27,132 nucleotides of DNA from an uncultured Treponema sp. (GTDB taxonomy: Bacteria > Spirochaetota > Spirochaetia > Treponematales > Treponemataceae), in assembly GCA_937902445.1 (NCBI GenBank), contig CALELJ010000249.1:1-27132 (forward strand). The letters are read 5' to 3'. The notes under the pieces are model-generated. The model worked only from the letters and a program-made list of their open reading frames with translations. It was not told the origin of the DNA and ran no database searches. Position 1 is the stretch's first letter; each line of letters starts with the position of its first letter. Of the stretch, positions 8,751 through 16,101 are shown in pieces. The position numbers were made by a program, and so were the translations under genes.

Positions 8751-9869
8751 ATGCAGTCTGTAGAGATTCTGTCAAAGCTTTTTTTCTTGCCTGATGCCGG
8801 ACATCTTATCATGGTGTGCATCGGCTTTTTTTTCATTTATCTTGCCATATCACGGAAAATCGAGACGGCTCTGTTTCTTCCGTTTGGCTTTGGGATAATT
8901 ATCATGAACATACCGGGAAGCGACGGGGCGGAAGGAATACTTAAACTTCTGTACGGAACCGGAATTCTCAATGGCGAAGTTCTGCCGCTTCTGCTTTTCC
9001 TTGGAATCGGTGCCATGACTGATTTTTCGCCGCTGATCCAGAAACCGGGATATATGCTTCTAGGTATCATAGGCCAGGCCGGAATCATTGCAGCCGTTTT
9101 TCTTGCCCGTTGCCTTGGCTATGAATTCAACGATGCTGTTTCAGCCGGAATCATCGGAGCTGCCGACGGTCCAACCGCAATCGTTGTCGGTACAAGACTG
9201 AACACGAAATATCTTGCCTCCGTCATCGTCGCATCCTATTCCTACATGGCTCTTGTTCCTCTGGTGCAGCCTCTTGCGATAAGACTTCTGACAACTAAAA
9301 GGGAAAGGAAACTTGCTGCGCGGTGCGTGGTTCCGCCTGTAAAAAAAGAAAAGCTGATTTTGTTTCCCCTGATTGCAATGATTGTCTGTGGAATTCTTGC
9401 GCCAAAAAATGTATCGCTGCTTGGTTTCTTGATGCTTGGAAATCTGATCAGGGAATGCGGAATTCTTTTGGGGCTTTCAAAGACATTGAGGACCGTACTT
9501 GTGGATGTGGTGACTGTTCTTCTTGCGCTTGCACTTTCATTCAACCTCAGGGCGGAAAACATTCTGGATCCGTCTTCGCTTGAAATAATGGCCATCGGTT
9601 TTGCCGCATTTTTCATGAACATTTCAGCCGGAATAATTTCTGTCAGGTTGTTCAATCTTCTAGCTCCGTTGCTTAAAAAAGAAAAGATAAATCCCATCGT
9701 CGGAAGCGCCGCAAATTCAGCTTTCCCGATTTCATCAAGGGTTGCTCAGACTCAAGCTCTTAAGTCCCGGGATGACAACATCATTCTTTCAGATGCCCTT
9801 GCCGCAAACTGTGCAGGTCAGATAGCGACGATTTTTACAGGCGGAATTCTCATGGCAGTTTTTTCATAG
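8751..9869 (+). CDS. oadB: Sodium-pumping decarboxylase beta subunit (OadB/GcdB/MmdB family)
   Basis: A polytopic membrane protein of 372 residues of the family that couples decarboxylation of oxaloacetate, methylmalonyl-CoA or glutaconyl-CoA to sodium export. The family signature GAADGPTAI is present, with the sodium-site aspartate at D139 when counted from this start. The C-terminal repeat (ISAGIISVRLF, NPIVGSAANSAFPISSRVAQ) is also typical. The ATG at 8751 is chosen over the in-frame ATG at 8715 because GGGAGG sits five bases upstream. Partner alpha (biotin carboxylase-transferase) and gamma subunits are normally adjacent; here none is near: the upstream gene is divergent addB and the next gene downstream is lysA. 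The substrate is therefore unknown. It may pair with a decarboxylase elsewhere in the genome or act alone as a sodium transporter. Confidence 0.88.
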   Translation: MQSVEILSKLFFLPDAGHLIMVCIGFFFIYLAISRKIETALFLPFGFGIIIMNIPGSDGAEGILKLLYGTGILNGEVLPLLLFLGIGAMTDFSPLIQKPGYMLLGIIGQAGIIAAVFLARCLGYEFNDAVSAGIIGAADGPTAIVVGTRLNTKYLASVIVASYSYMALVPLVQPLAIRLLTTKRERKLAARCVVPPVKKEKLILFPLIAMIVCGILAPKNVSLLGFLMLGNLIRECGILLGLSKTLRTVLVDVVTVLLALALSFNLRAENILDPSSLEIMAIGFAAFFMNISAGIISVRLFNLLAPLLKKEKINPIVGSAANSAFPISSRVAQTQALKSRDDNIILSDALAANCAGQIATIFTGGILMAVFS

Positions 9870-9870
9870 G

Positions 9871-9970
9871 ATGGTATCGGACTGCGCCAACCTTCTGAGC
9901 GGCTCGGTTGCCGCTTGCCTTTTCATCCCGTACATTCAAACTGATTCTTGCGACTCGATATTTGAGCAAC
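9871..9970 (-). repeat. Dispersed structured repeat, copy 1 (short form)
   Basis: Read on the minus strand, this segment matches 14182-14308 nearly end to end: an outer arm GTTGYTCRAATAT, a variable 17-18 base middle, TTGAATGTACGG, the AAAGGCAA block, a hairpin, GAAGGTTGGC and GCAGTCCGATACCAT. The hairpin (9898-9915) has the stem AGCGGC/GCCGCT around a six-base loop. Copy 2 has A-T in place of the G-C pair, so base pairing is preserved. This copy lacks a 25-base insert and the right half found in copy 2, and it begins one base after the oadB stop codon. It could serve as a 3' structure for oadB but has no T-run of an intrinsic terminator. Confidence 0.75.
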
Positions 9971-10020
9971 GGCATATCAGGCACCTCTGTTTATAGCATA
10001 GCCTTTTAAAGATTAGCTTT

Positions 10021-10038
10021 AGTTAACTATAGTTAACT
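10021..10038. promoter_or_regulatory. 18-base perfect palindrome overlapping the lysA -35 (operator candidate)
   Basis: AGTTAACTATAGTTAACT reads identically on both strands. It is also two copies of AGTTAACT. It covers the -35 element of the lysA promoter, the expected place for a repressor site. An outer ATTAGC (10013-10018) and GCTAAT (10054-10059) pair adds a second layer of symmetry around it. The binding protein is unknown. Confidence 0.5.
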
Positions 10039-10061
10039 TTTTTTTTGAAATTTGCTAATAT
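10033..10061 (+). promoter_or_regulatory. Promoter of lysA, apparently giving a leaderless message
   Basis: TTAACT (10033-10038), a 17-base spacer and TAATAT (10056-10061) make a plausible sigma-70-type promoter. The start site would fall at about 10068, against the ATG at 10071. No Shine-Dalgarno sequence lies between them. Confidence 0.45.
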
Positions 10062-10070
10062 GTTTGCATT

Positions 10071-11336
10071 ATGAGAAACTTTCCAATGACAATCGGCCAG
10101 CTTGATGAGCTGACAAAGACAATGCCTACACCATTCATCCTTTTTGATGAAAAGGCAATCCGCGATAACATGAAGAAGTTCAACAAGGCTTTTTCTATCT
10201 TCCCTAAGTTCCGCGAGCACTATGCAGTAAAGGCTGGCCCGAATCCATATCTTCTTAAGATTCTTGCAGAGGAAGGTTGTGGTGCTGACTGTTCTTCCAT
10301 GCCTGAACTCATGCTTTCAGAAATGAGCGGAATGAAAGGCGACCATGTCATCTTCACTTCAAACGAGACACCTGCTGAAGAATATCAGCTTGCATACAGG
10401 CAGGGCAACATCATCAACCTTGATGACATCACGCACATCGACTTCCTTAAGAAGGCACTCGGTGGAAAACTTCCTGAGACCATCTGCTTCCGCTATAACC
10501 CTGGAACAGAAAAGACCGGATGCAACGCCATCATCGGTAAGCCTGAGGAAGCAAAGTACGGACTTACACGTGCTCAGATTCTTGAAGCCTATTCACGCTG
10601 CAAGGCAGAAGGTGTAAAGCATTTTGGACTCCACACGATGGTTGCTTCAAATGAACTTAACCCTGACTTCTTCGTAGATACTGCAAAGCTCCTGTTTGAA
10701 CTTTGTGCTGAAATCAAGGAAAAGTGCGGAGTTACAATTGAATTCGTAGACCTTGGCGGCGGTATCGGCATTCCGTATAAGCCAGGTGACAAGGCGGTTG
10801 ATCTTGACTACGTGGCAAAGGGAATCCGCGCTGAATACGACCGTGTGATTGTTCCGGCAGGCCTTGATCCTCTTGCAATCTACTGGGAATGTGGCCGTCC
10901 TATTACAGGTCCATTTGGATACCTTGTCTCTAAGGCAGTTCACGAAAAGCACATTTACCGTGAATATATTGCACTCGACAGCTGTATGGCAGACTTCATG
11001 CGTCCTGGCGTCTATGGCAGCTACCATGAAATCAGCGTTCTTGGAAAGGAAAATGAACCTTGCGACCACGTCTACGATGTTGTTGGTTCCCTCTGCGAGA
11101 ACTCGGATAAGTTTGCAGTTCAGCGTTCACTTCCTAAGATCGATATTGGCGACTATGTGATCCTTCACGATGCCGGTGCCCACGGTCGTGCAATGGGATT
11201 CAACTACAACGGAAAGCTTCGCTGTGGTGAAGTTCTTCTCCGTGCCGACGGAACTACAAAGGTCATCCGCCGCAAGGAAACAATCGAGGATCTCTTTGCA
11301 ACTCTCGATCTTGATGGTGTAAAAGATTTTCAGTAA
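10071..11336 (+). CDS. lysA: Diaminopimelate decarboxylase-like PLP enzyme (fold type III)
   Basis: A 421-residue decarboxylase of the alanine-racemase/ornithine-decarboxylase fold. The PLP lysine is K54 in HYAVKA. The phosphate-binding glycine loop is GGGIGIPY, followed by CGRPITGP and YGSYHEIS. The C-terminal active-site segment reads CENSDKFA where diaminopimelate decarboxylases have CESGD, then GAHGRAMGFNYNGKLR and CGEVLL, as in LysA. It most likely converts meso-diaminopimelate to lysine in the cytoplasm; the altered CENSD leaves some room for a related diamino acid. There is no ribosome site before the ATG; the -10 box is so close that the mRNA is probably leaderless. Codon use is strongly biased (many AAG, CTT and ATC codons), unlike several neighbours, suggesting high expression. 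The gene is followed by its own terminator. Confidence 0.82.
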   Translation: MRNFPMTIGQLDELTKTMPTPFILFDEKAIRDNMKKFNKAFSIFPKFREHYAVKAGPNPYLLKILAEEGCGADCSSMPELMLSEMSGMKGDHVIFTSNETPAEEYQLAYRQGNIINLDDITHIDFLKKALGGKLPETICFRYNPGTEKTGCNAIIGKPEEAKYGLTRAQILEAYSRCKAEGVKHFGLHTMVASNELNPDFFVDTAKLLFELCAEIKEKCGVTIEFVDLGGGIGIPYKPGDKAVDLDYVAKGIRAEYDRVIVPAGLDPLAIYWECGRPITGPFGYLVSKAVHEKHIYREYIALDSCMADFMRPGVYGSYHEISVLGKENEPCDHVYDVVGSLCENSDKFAVQRSLPKIDIGDYVILHDAGAHGRAMGFNYNGKLRCGEVLLRADGTTKVIRRKETIEDLFATLDLDGVKDFQ

Positions 11337-11386
11337 AAAATTAAAAAAAATAGTATGATGGCGCATAAAAGTGCCTTATAATCATA

Positions 11387-11425
11387 AATGTCATTCTGAA
11401 TTATCCTCAGAATGGCATTTTTTTT
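11387..11425 (+). terminator. Intrinsic terminator after lysA
   Basis: A stem of about 13 pairs (11387-11399 with 11407-11419, core CATTCTGA/TCAGAATG) closes a seven-base loop and runs into eight T residues. It ends just before the AGGAG ribosome site of the GH16 gene. A TATAAT at 11377-11382 just upstream could start the GH16 transcript, in which case the hairpin would sit at its 5' end. Confidence 0.8.
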
Positions 11426-11437
11426 ATAGGAGTTTTT

Positions 11438-12253
11438 ATGAAGAAGATTGTTTTTTCTGCATTTGTTCTTATGGGAATGGCATCGGTTCTCATGGGCTGC
11501 AAGAAAAAGGAAGCACCTCTTCCTGAATATGTAAAACAGACAATGAATCTGGTATGGTCGGATGAATTTGACTACGAGGGAAAGCCGGACGGATCCAAGT
11601 GGACTTATTCCCTGGGCAATCTGAACGGATGGGGTAACGGAGAAATCCAGAAATACACCGACAAAAGCGAGAACGTAAACGTACACGACGGTGTATGCAC
11701 TATTACAGCATTGCGCGATGGAAATTCCAACAGATGGACAAGCGCCCGCATGAAGACGGAGCATCTTGGAAAGTGGCAGGGCGGATACATTGATGTTCGC
11801 GCAAAGCTTCCTAAGGGAACTGGTACATGGCCTGCAATATGGATGATGCCTGAGGCAAACAAATACGGCCAGTGGCCTCGTTCCGGTGAAATCGACATCA
11901 TGGAGCATGTTGGCTTTGATCAGGACAGGGTTCATGGAACAATCCATACAAAGGCCTTCAATCACAAAATCGGAACACAGAAGACCAGAAGCGACATCCT
12001 CAAGGGTGCTACAAAGGACTTCCACAATTATGCTGTTTACTGGACACAGGATGTAATCCGCTGGGTTTATGACGGCGAGACATTCTATGAATTCCAGAAT
12101 ACCGGCAACGGATGGGAAGAGTGGCCTTTTGACCATCCTTTCTATCTCATCCTCAATATCGCCATCGGCGGTACCTGGGGTGGTGAGAAAGGTATCGACA
12201 AGGATCTTAAAAAGGCAACCATGGACATCGATTATGTTCGTGTTTATCAGTAA
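11438..12253 (+). CDS. GH16 family lipoprotein glucanase (lichenase/laminarinase type)
   Basis: A 271-residue secreted enzyme. The N-terminus is a lipoprotein signal (residues 1-21) with lipobox VLMGC, so the mature protein should be anchored through Cys21. The rest is one glycoside hydrolase family 16 domain. The catalytic signature EIDIME gives E151 as nucleophile, D153, and E156 as acid/base. Flanking segments LVWSDEFDY, GTWPAIWMMP, HGTIHT and a C-terminal IDYVRVYQ are classic for the family. It should cleave beta-1,3 or mixed-linkage beta-glucans; the exact specificity cannot be read from sequence alone. No carbohydrate-binding module, transporter or SusC/D-like gene is adjacent, so it stands alone. 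The ATG at 11438 is supported by AGGAG seven bases upstream. Confidence 0.92.
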   Translation: MKKIVFSAFVLMGMASVLMGCKKKEAPLPEYVKQTMNLVWSDEFDYEGKPDGSKWTYSLGNLNGWGNGEIQKYTDKSENVNVHDGVCTITALRDGNSNRWTSARMKTEHLGKWQGGYIDVRAKLPKGTGTWPAIWMMPEANKYGQWPRSGEIDIMEHVGFDQDRVHGTIHTKAFNHKIGTQKTRSDILKGATKDFHNYAVYWTQDVIRWVYDGETFYEFQNTGNGWEEWPFDHPFYLILNIAIGGTWGGEKGIDKDLKKATMDIDYVRVYQ

Positions 12254-12274
12254 TATGGCCTGATGAAGCATTTT

Positions 12275-12305
12275 TGCCGCAGTTTTTGACTGCGGCATTT
12301 TTTTT
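12275..12305 (+). terminator. Intrinsic terminator after the GH16 gene
   Basis: A perfect eight-pair stem TGCCGCAG/CTGCGGCA (12275-12282 and 12290-12297) with a seven-base loop is followed by eight T residues. It begins 21 bases after the stop codon. Confidence 0.92.
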
Positions 12306-12383
12306 ACCCCTGCAATCTTACAATATACCCTTCGATTTCTGCAACTTGCATTTTTCCATATTCCATTATGAATCACGTGGCGT

Positions 12384-12389
12384 TATAGT
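12384..12389 (+). promoter_or_regulatory. Candidate -10 box for the CcdA-like/ferredoxin operon
   Basis: TATAGT lies exactly six bases before the ATG at 12396, with a weak TTCCAT -35 at 12361-12366 (17-base spacer). Transcription would start at the ATG itself, again a leaderless arrangement. Confidence 0.35.
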
Positions 12390-12395
12390 GGGCTC

Positions 12396-12998
12396 ATGAT
12401 TTTAGAAGCAATGGCACTTGGTTTTTCAACAGGAACTTACTGCACCATGTACTGTGCACCGGTACTTGTACCTTTCCTGTTCAGTTCGGAGAAAGACGGT
12501 TTTTCAAGAAACGCAGCCCTTACAGGAATTTTTCTAGGCAGCCGTCTTTTGACATATTTCATCCTGGGTATCATCCTTTCATGCCTGGGCCTTCTTGCGG
12601 GAGAATTCTTTGACCCTTCCTTTGCAAGACAGCTTTCGTATTACGCATACATTCTCTGTGGCATAAGCCTTCTTTTCAACAGCAGGTGCTCTCACGGATG
12701 CCGCTTTAGAAAGTTTTCGAATGATTATGTGACTGCAGTCATTACGGGGCTTTCTGTCGGACTCCACATCTGTCCGCCTCTATGGACTGCCATGTTGAGG
12801 ACAATGAATGGTGGGAAAACCGGATTCCTTTACATGATTTTCTTTTACATTGGATCCCTTCCGTATTTTATTCCATATCTTGGAATTCCTTTTGCGGCTG
12901 TAAAAGTTCCGGCTTTAAAAAGAATTGCACGGATTACAAAAATACTTCTTGCATTTTACTTCATTTTCTTTATGGGACTTATTCCCCTGGTGTTTTAG
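12396..12998 (+). CDS. CcdA/DsbD-like (TauE/SafE-annotated) membrane protein
   Basis: A 200-residue protein with about six predicted membrane segments. Each half carries a cysteine-proline motif at the start of its first helix: GTYCTMYCAP near the N-terminus and GLSVGLHICPPLW in the second half. That internal symmetry is typical of the DsbD/CcdA transmembrane superfamily (PF13386-type, often labelled sulfite exporter TauE/SafE). Such proteins carry reducing equivalents across the membrane through cysteine pairs. A short loop with CSHGC adds two more cysteines. Its stop codon lies within TAGGAG, the ribosome site of the next gene, so it is co-translated with the NapH-like ferredoxin protein. 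I infer a joint role in moving electrons to the periplasm; heavy-metal or sulfur transport is an alternative. Confidence 0.7.
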   Translation: MILEAMALGFSTGTYCTMYCAPVLVPFLFSSEKDGFSRNAALTGIFLGSRLLTYFILGIILSCLGLLAGEFFDPSFARQLSYYAYILCGISLLFNSRCSHGCRFRKFSNDYVTAVITGLSVGLHICPPLWTAMLRTMNGGKTGFLYMIFFYIGSLPYFIPYLGIPFAAVKVPALKRIARITKILLAFYFIFFMGLIPLVF

Positions 12999-13010
12999 GA
13001 GACTGTATCT

Positions 13011-14177
13011 ATGAATGCGATTACCATCATCCAGTCGATCATGATGTCGGCTGTCATCCTTTTCTTTGTAGTGCTTGGAAACAATTTTTCCGTATACAGC
13101 CTGATTTATGCATCGTTCCTTCTTTTCTGTTTCATAAGAATTACATCTCTCGAACAGAAAAAAAAGGGCAGCGGAATGAAGTACAGAAGGATTTGCCAGA
13201 GCCTTTACGCGGTGCTTTTTTCAATATCCTTCATCAATGAACTTATTGCGGAACGTGGTTCCATGGCCATTACAAATGAAGCTTTTTCCAACGCGGAACT
13301 TCCATTCTGCCACATCGCGATTCCCCAGGTGCTTACACCTTTTCTGATAACTAAAAATCTTGTTTTTCCTGCCCGCATTACGGGACACTATGCGGCGGTT
13401 GCTGGAATGCTGTGCCTCTGGTTCATGTTTACTGTTGTTCTTGGCCGTGGCTGGTGCAGCTGGGTTTGTTTCTACGGCGGATGGGAACAGGGCTTTTCTT
13501 CAATTGCAAAAAAGCCAAGGATAAACCTTCTTTCAAAAAATCGTGAAATAAGAGAATTTCAGTTTGGATTTTTTGCCTTCATAGTCCTTGGTTCCCTTGG
13601 TGCAATGGCGGCAATCTACTGCCAGTGGTTTTGTCCATTCAAGCTTGTGACTGAATATCAGCCTCTGGATTCCATTGTCGGCGTAATCGGCGGACTTATC
13701 TTCGCAGGGCTTTTTGTTGCCCTTGTAGTTGTGCTTCCGATTCTTACAAAAAGAAGAACACAGTGCAGCATGCTCTGTCCTTTTGGTGCCTTCGCATCCC
13801 TTACGGACAGATTCAGTGCCTTCCGTGTAAAGATCGATACCGATAAATGCAAGGGATGCATGAAGTGCGCAAAGGCATGTCCTTTCGGTGCAATAGACCT
13901 TGATACAATCCGGAACAAAAAAGGCAGACCGGAACTGACCTGCGCAAAGTGCGGTGAGTGCATGGGTGTCTGTGCTGAAAATGCAATCAGCTATGACTTC
14001 AGGTTCACAAAAAAATGCGGCAGACCTGAACCTTCTACAAAAATTGGAAAGGCAGTGCAGGCATTCCTTGATCCAGCACTTCTGTTCCGTTTTTCAGCCT
14101 TCAGTTTCTTTGCCGTAATGTCAGGATCATTTTCCGTGAAATCCATGGAACTGATCGTCAACTTGATTGCAAGGTAA
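13011..14177 (+). CDS. NapH/CcoG-like polytopic membrane protein with 4Fe-4S ferredoxin domain
   Basis: A 388-residue protein with several membrane segments in the first two thirds and a cytoplasmic-type two-cluster ferredoxin domain. Membrane-side cysteine motifs are RGWCSWVC, CQWFCPFK and CSMLCPFGAF, as in NapH, NosR and CcoG. The ferredoxin motifs are CKGCMKCAKACP and CAKCGECMGVC, each able to hold one 4Fe-4S cluster. The protein ends with another membrane helix. Such proteins pass electrons between quinol or ferredoxin pools and a periplasmic partner. It follows the CcdA-like gene by 12 bases with AGGAG overlapping that gene's stop. No nitrate, nitrous-oxide or cytochrome oxidase gene is nearby, so NapH or CcoG function in the strict sense is not supported. 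Confidence 0.82.
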   Translation: MNAITIIQSIMMSAVILFFVVLGNNFSVYSLIYASFLLFCFIRITSLEQKKKGSGMKYRRICQSLYAVLFSISFINELIAERGSMAITNEAFSNAELPFCHIAIPQVLTPFLITKNLVFPARITGHYAAVAGMLCLWFMFTVVLGRGWCSWVCFYGGWEQGFSSIAKKPRINLLSKNREIREFQFGFFAFIVLGSLGAMAAIYCQWFCPFKLVTEYQPLDSIVGVIGGLIFAGLFVALVVVLPILTKRRTQCSMLCPFGAFASLTDRFSAFRVKIDTDKCKGCMKCAKACPFGAIDLDTIRNKKGRPELTCAKCGECMGVCAENAISYDFRFTKKCGRPEPSTKIGKAVQAFLDPALLFRFSAFSFFAVMSGSFSVKSMELIVNLIAR

Positions 14178-14180
14178 AAA

Positions 14181-14388
14181 GTGTTGTTCGAATATTCAAA
14201 ACTAATAGAAGATTGAATGTACGGTAAGAAAAGGCAAACGGCAACCGAGCCGTTCTGAAGGTTGGCAAGCTTTTTTGCGAAGCAAAAATGCGCAGTCCGA
14301 TACCATTTACCTTCAGCTTGGCGAATTGACGTGCGTTTTCTGGTAGTACATTCATAGTTTTGTATACAACCTGATATTCGAACAACAT
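14181..14388. repeat. Dispersed structured repeat, copy 2, with inverted terminal arms (MITE-like)
   Basis: The 248-base gap after the ferredoxin gene is almost filled by this element. The outer arms (14181-14222 and 14346-14388) are inverted: both end in ATATTCGAACAACA (14 bases) and begin in GTACATTCA (9 bases), with a diverged middle. Inside lie the hairpin AACGGC/GCCGTT (14237-14254), a second pair CTGAAGGT/ACCTTCAG (14255-14262 and 14309-14316), and a TTTTTGC/GCAAAAA hairpin that is absent from copy 1. A TTGTATACAA palindrome sits at 14360-14369. There is no ORF with coding character inside. A target-site duplication is not obvious. Confidence 0.7.
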
Positions 14389-14425
14389 ATTTTGTACATA
14401 GAAAAATAGATTAATAGGAGAAAAT

Positions 14426-15589
14426 ATGAAAAGAGCTAGATTTTATTTGGGTGCGGCCATTGTGAGCCTTTCCTGTTTTGTTGGAATTCCAATGATGTTT
14501 TTCGGTGAAGATTTTATGGGAGATCTTGTTGCCCAGGCCCTTGACCTTAAGGTGTCTCCAGGATTTACAGGCGGAATACTTGCCCGTAATTTTATAGACG
14601 AAATTGATGATGGAAAAAATCTTCAGGAATACAAAGTCTATCAGCCGGTCTACGATGCAGTGTGGCAGCAGAATGCGGACTACTGGCAGATCGATCAACG
14701 CTACGACACGGATGCAAGGGATTTTGGTTCCATCAATGTATTGCTGTCCGATGATTTTGGCAATGACTACAAACTTGTCATAGAAAAGGAAAAAACCGTT
14801 CTTCTGGACAGCAATGGCAATTATATCTGCTCATGTGAAAACTATTTCATGGAAGGCGGAAGGCTCATCAAGACGCGTATTCCCCTTAAGGAAAAAAGAC
14901 TTCAGAAATTCTATGTGACTGAAAATACAAGGCATAGTGTTTATGTGGAAGACGAAATCCAGATTTCAAAAAATGTCGACATGAAAGCAAAGGAGGCAAA
15001 GAAAAATATGAAAGAGAGCATTGATAAGATCAAGGATGCCTACTATGAGATGAAGGATGGTGTTCAGGCCGATGATTTGAAAACTGGAAATGAAGAGTTC
15101 GATAAGGCCTACAGTCTGTTCCGGGACGGGGAAGCAGAAAAGGCTGAACCATTGTTCAAGTCGATGATTGATAAAAATGGAGATGATCCTAAGGCAAATG
15201 CCTATTACGGTTCCTGTCTTGCCATCAGAGGTGGAAATTCAAATGTATTTTCTGCCATGAATCTTGTAAAAAAATCCTACGTGTATCTTGATAAAGCTGT
15301 GTCTCTTTCACGGGGACAGACCTCTGAAGTAGACTGTCTCATGAATCGTGCTGAAGTAAGCGTTTCTGTCCCAAATGCAGTTTTTGGTAAGGCGGAACAG
15401 GGTGCCATTGATTTTGCTAGGTGTGCCGAAATATATGAAAAAAAGGCTGAAGGTGCAATCATGTCGGAAGAAGACAAGCTTGTGATCGCCTACTGTTATG
15501 CTTCCGCTGCAGAATGCCATCTTAACCGCAAGAAGGAATCTGAAGCGGCCTTGTGCCTTAAGAAGGCTGAGAAAATATTGTCTCTGTGA
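14426..15589 (+). CDS. Exported or membrane-anchored protein with C-terminal TPR-like helices
   Basis: A 387-residue protein I do not recognise. Residues 1-25 form a signal or anchor segment (LGAAIVSLSCFVGIPMMFF). Residues about 30-190 are a mixed region rich in aromatic and acidic residues, with a possible beta-sheet segment around residues 100-155. The region 195-225 (KAKEAAKKNMKESIDK onward) is a charged likely coiled coil. From residue about 230 the pattern AYSLFRDGEAEKAEPLFKSM, then AYYGSCLAIRGG, then AYCYASAAECHLNRKKESEA fits tetratricopeptide-type helical pairs, implying protein-protein contacts. The start is fixed by AATAGGAG upstream of the ATG at 14426. Its 5' region is formed by the repeat element, which may supply its promoter. 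The LytTR gene follows after 23 bases. Confidence 0.7.
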   Translation: MKRARFYLGAAIVSLSCFVGIPMMFFGEDFMGDLVAQALDLKVSPGFTGGILARNFIDEIDDGKNLQEYKVYQPVYDAVWQQNADYWQIDQRYDTDARDFGSINVLLSDDFGNDYKLVIEKEKTVLLDSNGNYICSCENYFMEGGRLIKTRIPLKEKRLQKFYVTENTRHSVYVEDEIQISKNVDMKAKEAKKNMKESIDKIKDAYYEMKDGVQADDLKTGNEEFDKAYSLFRDGEAEKAEPLFKSMIDKNGDDPKANAYYGSCLAIRGGNSNVFSAMNLVKKSYVYLDKAVSLSRGQTSEVDCLMNRAEVSVSVPNAVFGKAEQGAIDFARCAEIYEKKAEGAIMSEEDKLVIAYCYASAAECHLNRKKESEAALCLKKAEKILSL

Positions 15590-15595
15590 TATAAT
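15590..15595 (+). promoter_or_regulatory. Candidate -10 box for the LytTR gene
   Basis: A perfect TATAAT begins immediately after the TGA stop of the TPR gene and lies 17 bases before the LytTR ATG. No clear -35 is visible. If used, the leader would be about ten bases, just enough for the GGAGGG ribosome site. Confidence 0.35.
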
Positions 15596-15612
15596 GTCCG
15601 GAGGGATAGAAT

Positions 15613-16050
15613 ATGAAAGTAACAATATTGGACTGTCAGGAAGGACAGGAAGAGGAAATAATTGTAAGATGCCATGCCCTTGATGACAGACTTGTGAATC
15701 TCGTAAATTCCTTCAAGACCGGCAAGGACAAGCTGGTGTTCCACAAGGACGATAACATGGTCCTTATAGATCAGGAAGAAATTTTCTATATTGAAAGCAT
15801 TGATGACCTTGTTTTTGCCTATACGAAAAATGGAGCCTTTGAGTCGAAGGAAAAGCTTTATCAGCTGGAACAGAATCTTTCACCCAAAAGCTTCATGAGG
15901 GCAAACAAGTCGACGATTATCAACATCAATCAGGTGAAGAGTCTTTCTCCCGCTTTTGGCAGCCGCTTTGAAGCAACCCTCAAGAATGACTGCAGAATCA
16001 TCATTTCAAGAATGTATGTTCCGGTACTGAAAAGCATCCTTGGACTTTAG
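15613..16050 (+). CDS. LytTR-domain DNA-binding regulator
   Basis: A 145-residue protein without a receiver domain. Residues about 40-143 are a LytTR domain: a hydrophobic core strand EIFYIESIDDLVFAYT, then SKEKLYQLEQNL, then FMRANKSTIININQVKSLSP, and the final strands ending IISRMYVPVLKSILG. The short N-terminal 40 residues resemble those of stand-alone LytTR regulators. This class is typically encoded next to a DUF3021 membrane protein that modulates it, exactly as here. The start has GGAGGG eight bases upstream of the ATG. It probably controls its own operon and further targets; its binding site is not identified. Confidence 0.9.
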   Translation: MKVTILDCQEGQEEEIIVRCHALDDRLVNLVNSFKTGKDKLVFHKDDNMVLIDQEEIFYIESIDDLVFAYTKNGAFESKEKLYQLEQNLSPKSFMRANKSTIININQVKSLSPAFGSRFEATLKNDCRIIISRMYVPVLKSILGL

Positions 16051-16101
16051 CAATGTTTCGGACATCTGCAGTTTAGAAAATCCAACAACTGGAGTAGAAC
16101 T

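Noticed and set aside
14262..14278. Possible sigma-54 promoter (TTGGCA ... TTTTGC) in repeat copy 2
   Set aside because: The GG and GC elements are 11 bases apart instead of the required 10, and the sequence is explained by the repeat's hairpin.
14181..14388. Integron attC-type recombination site
   Set aside because: The arm ends (GTTGTTC and GAACAAC) do not fit the GTTRRRY/RYYYAAC core sites, and no integrase or cassette array is visible.
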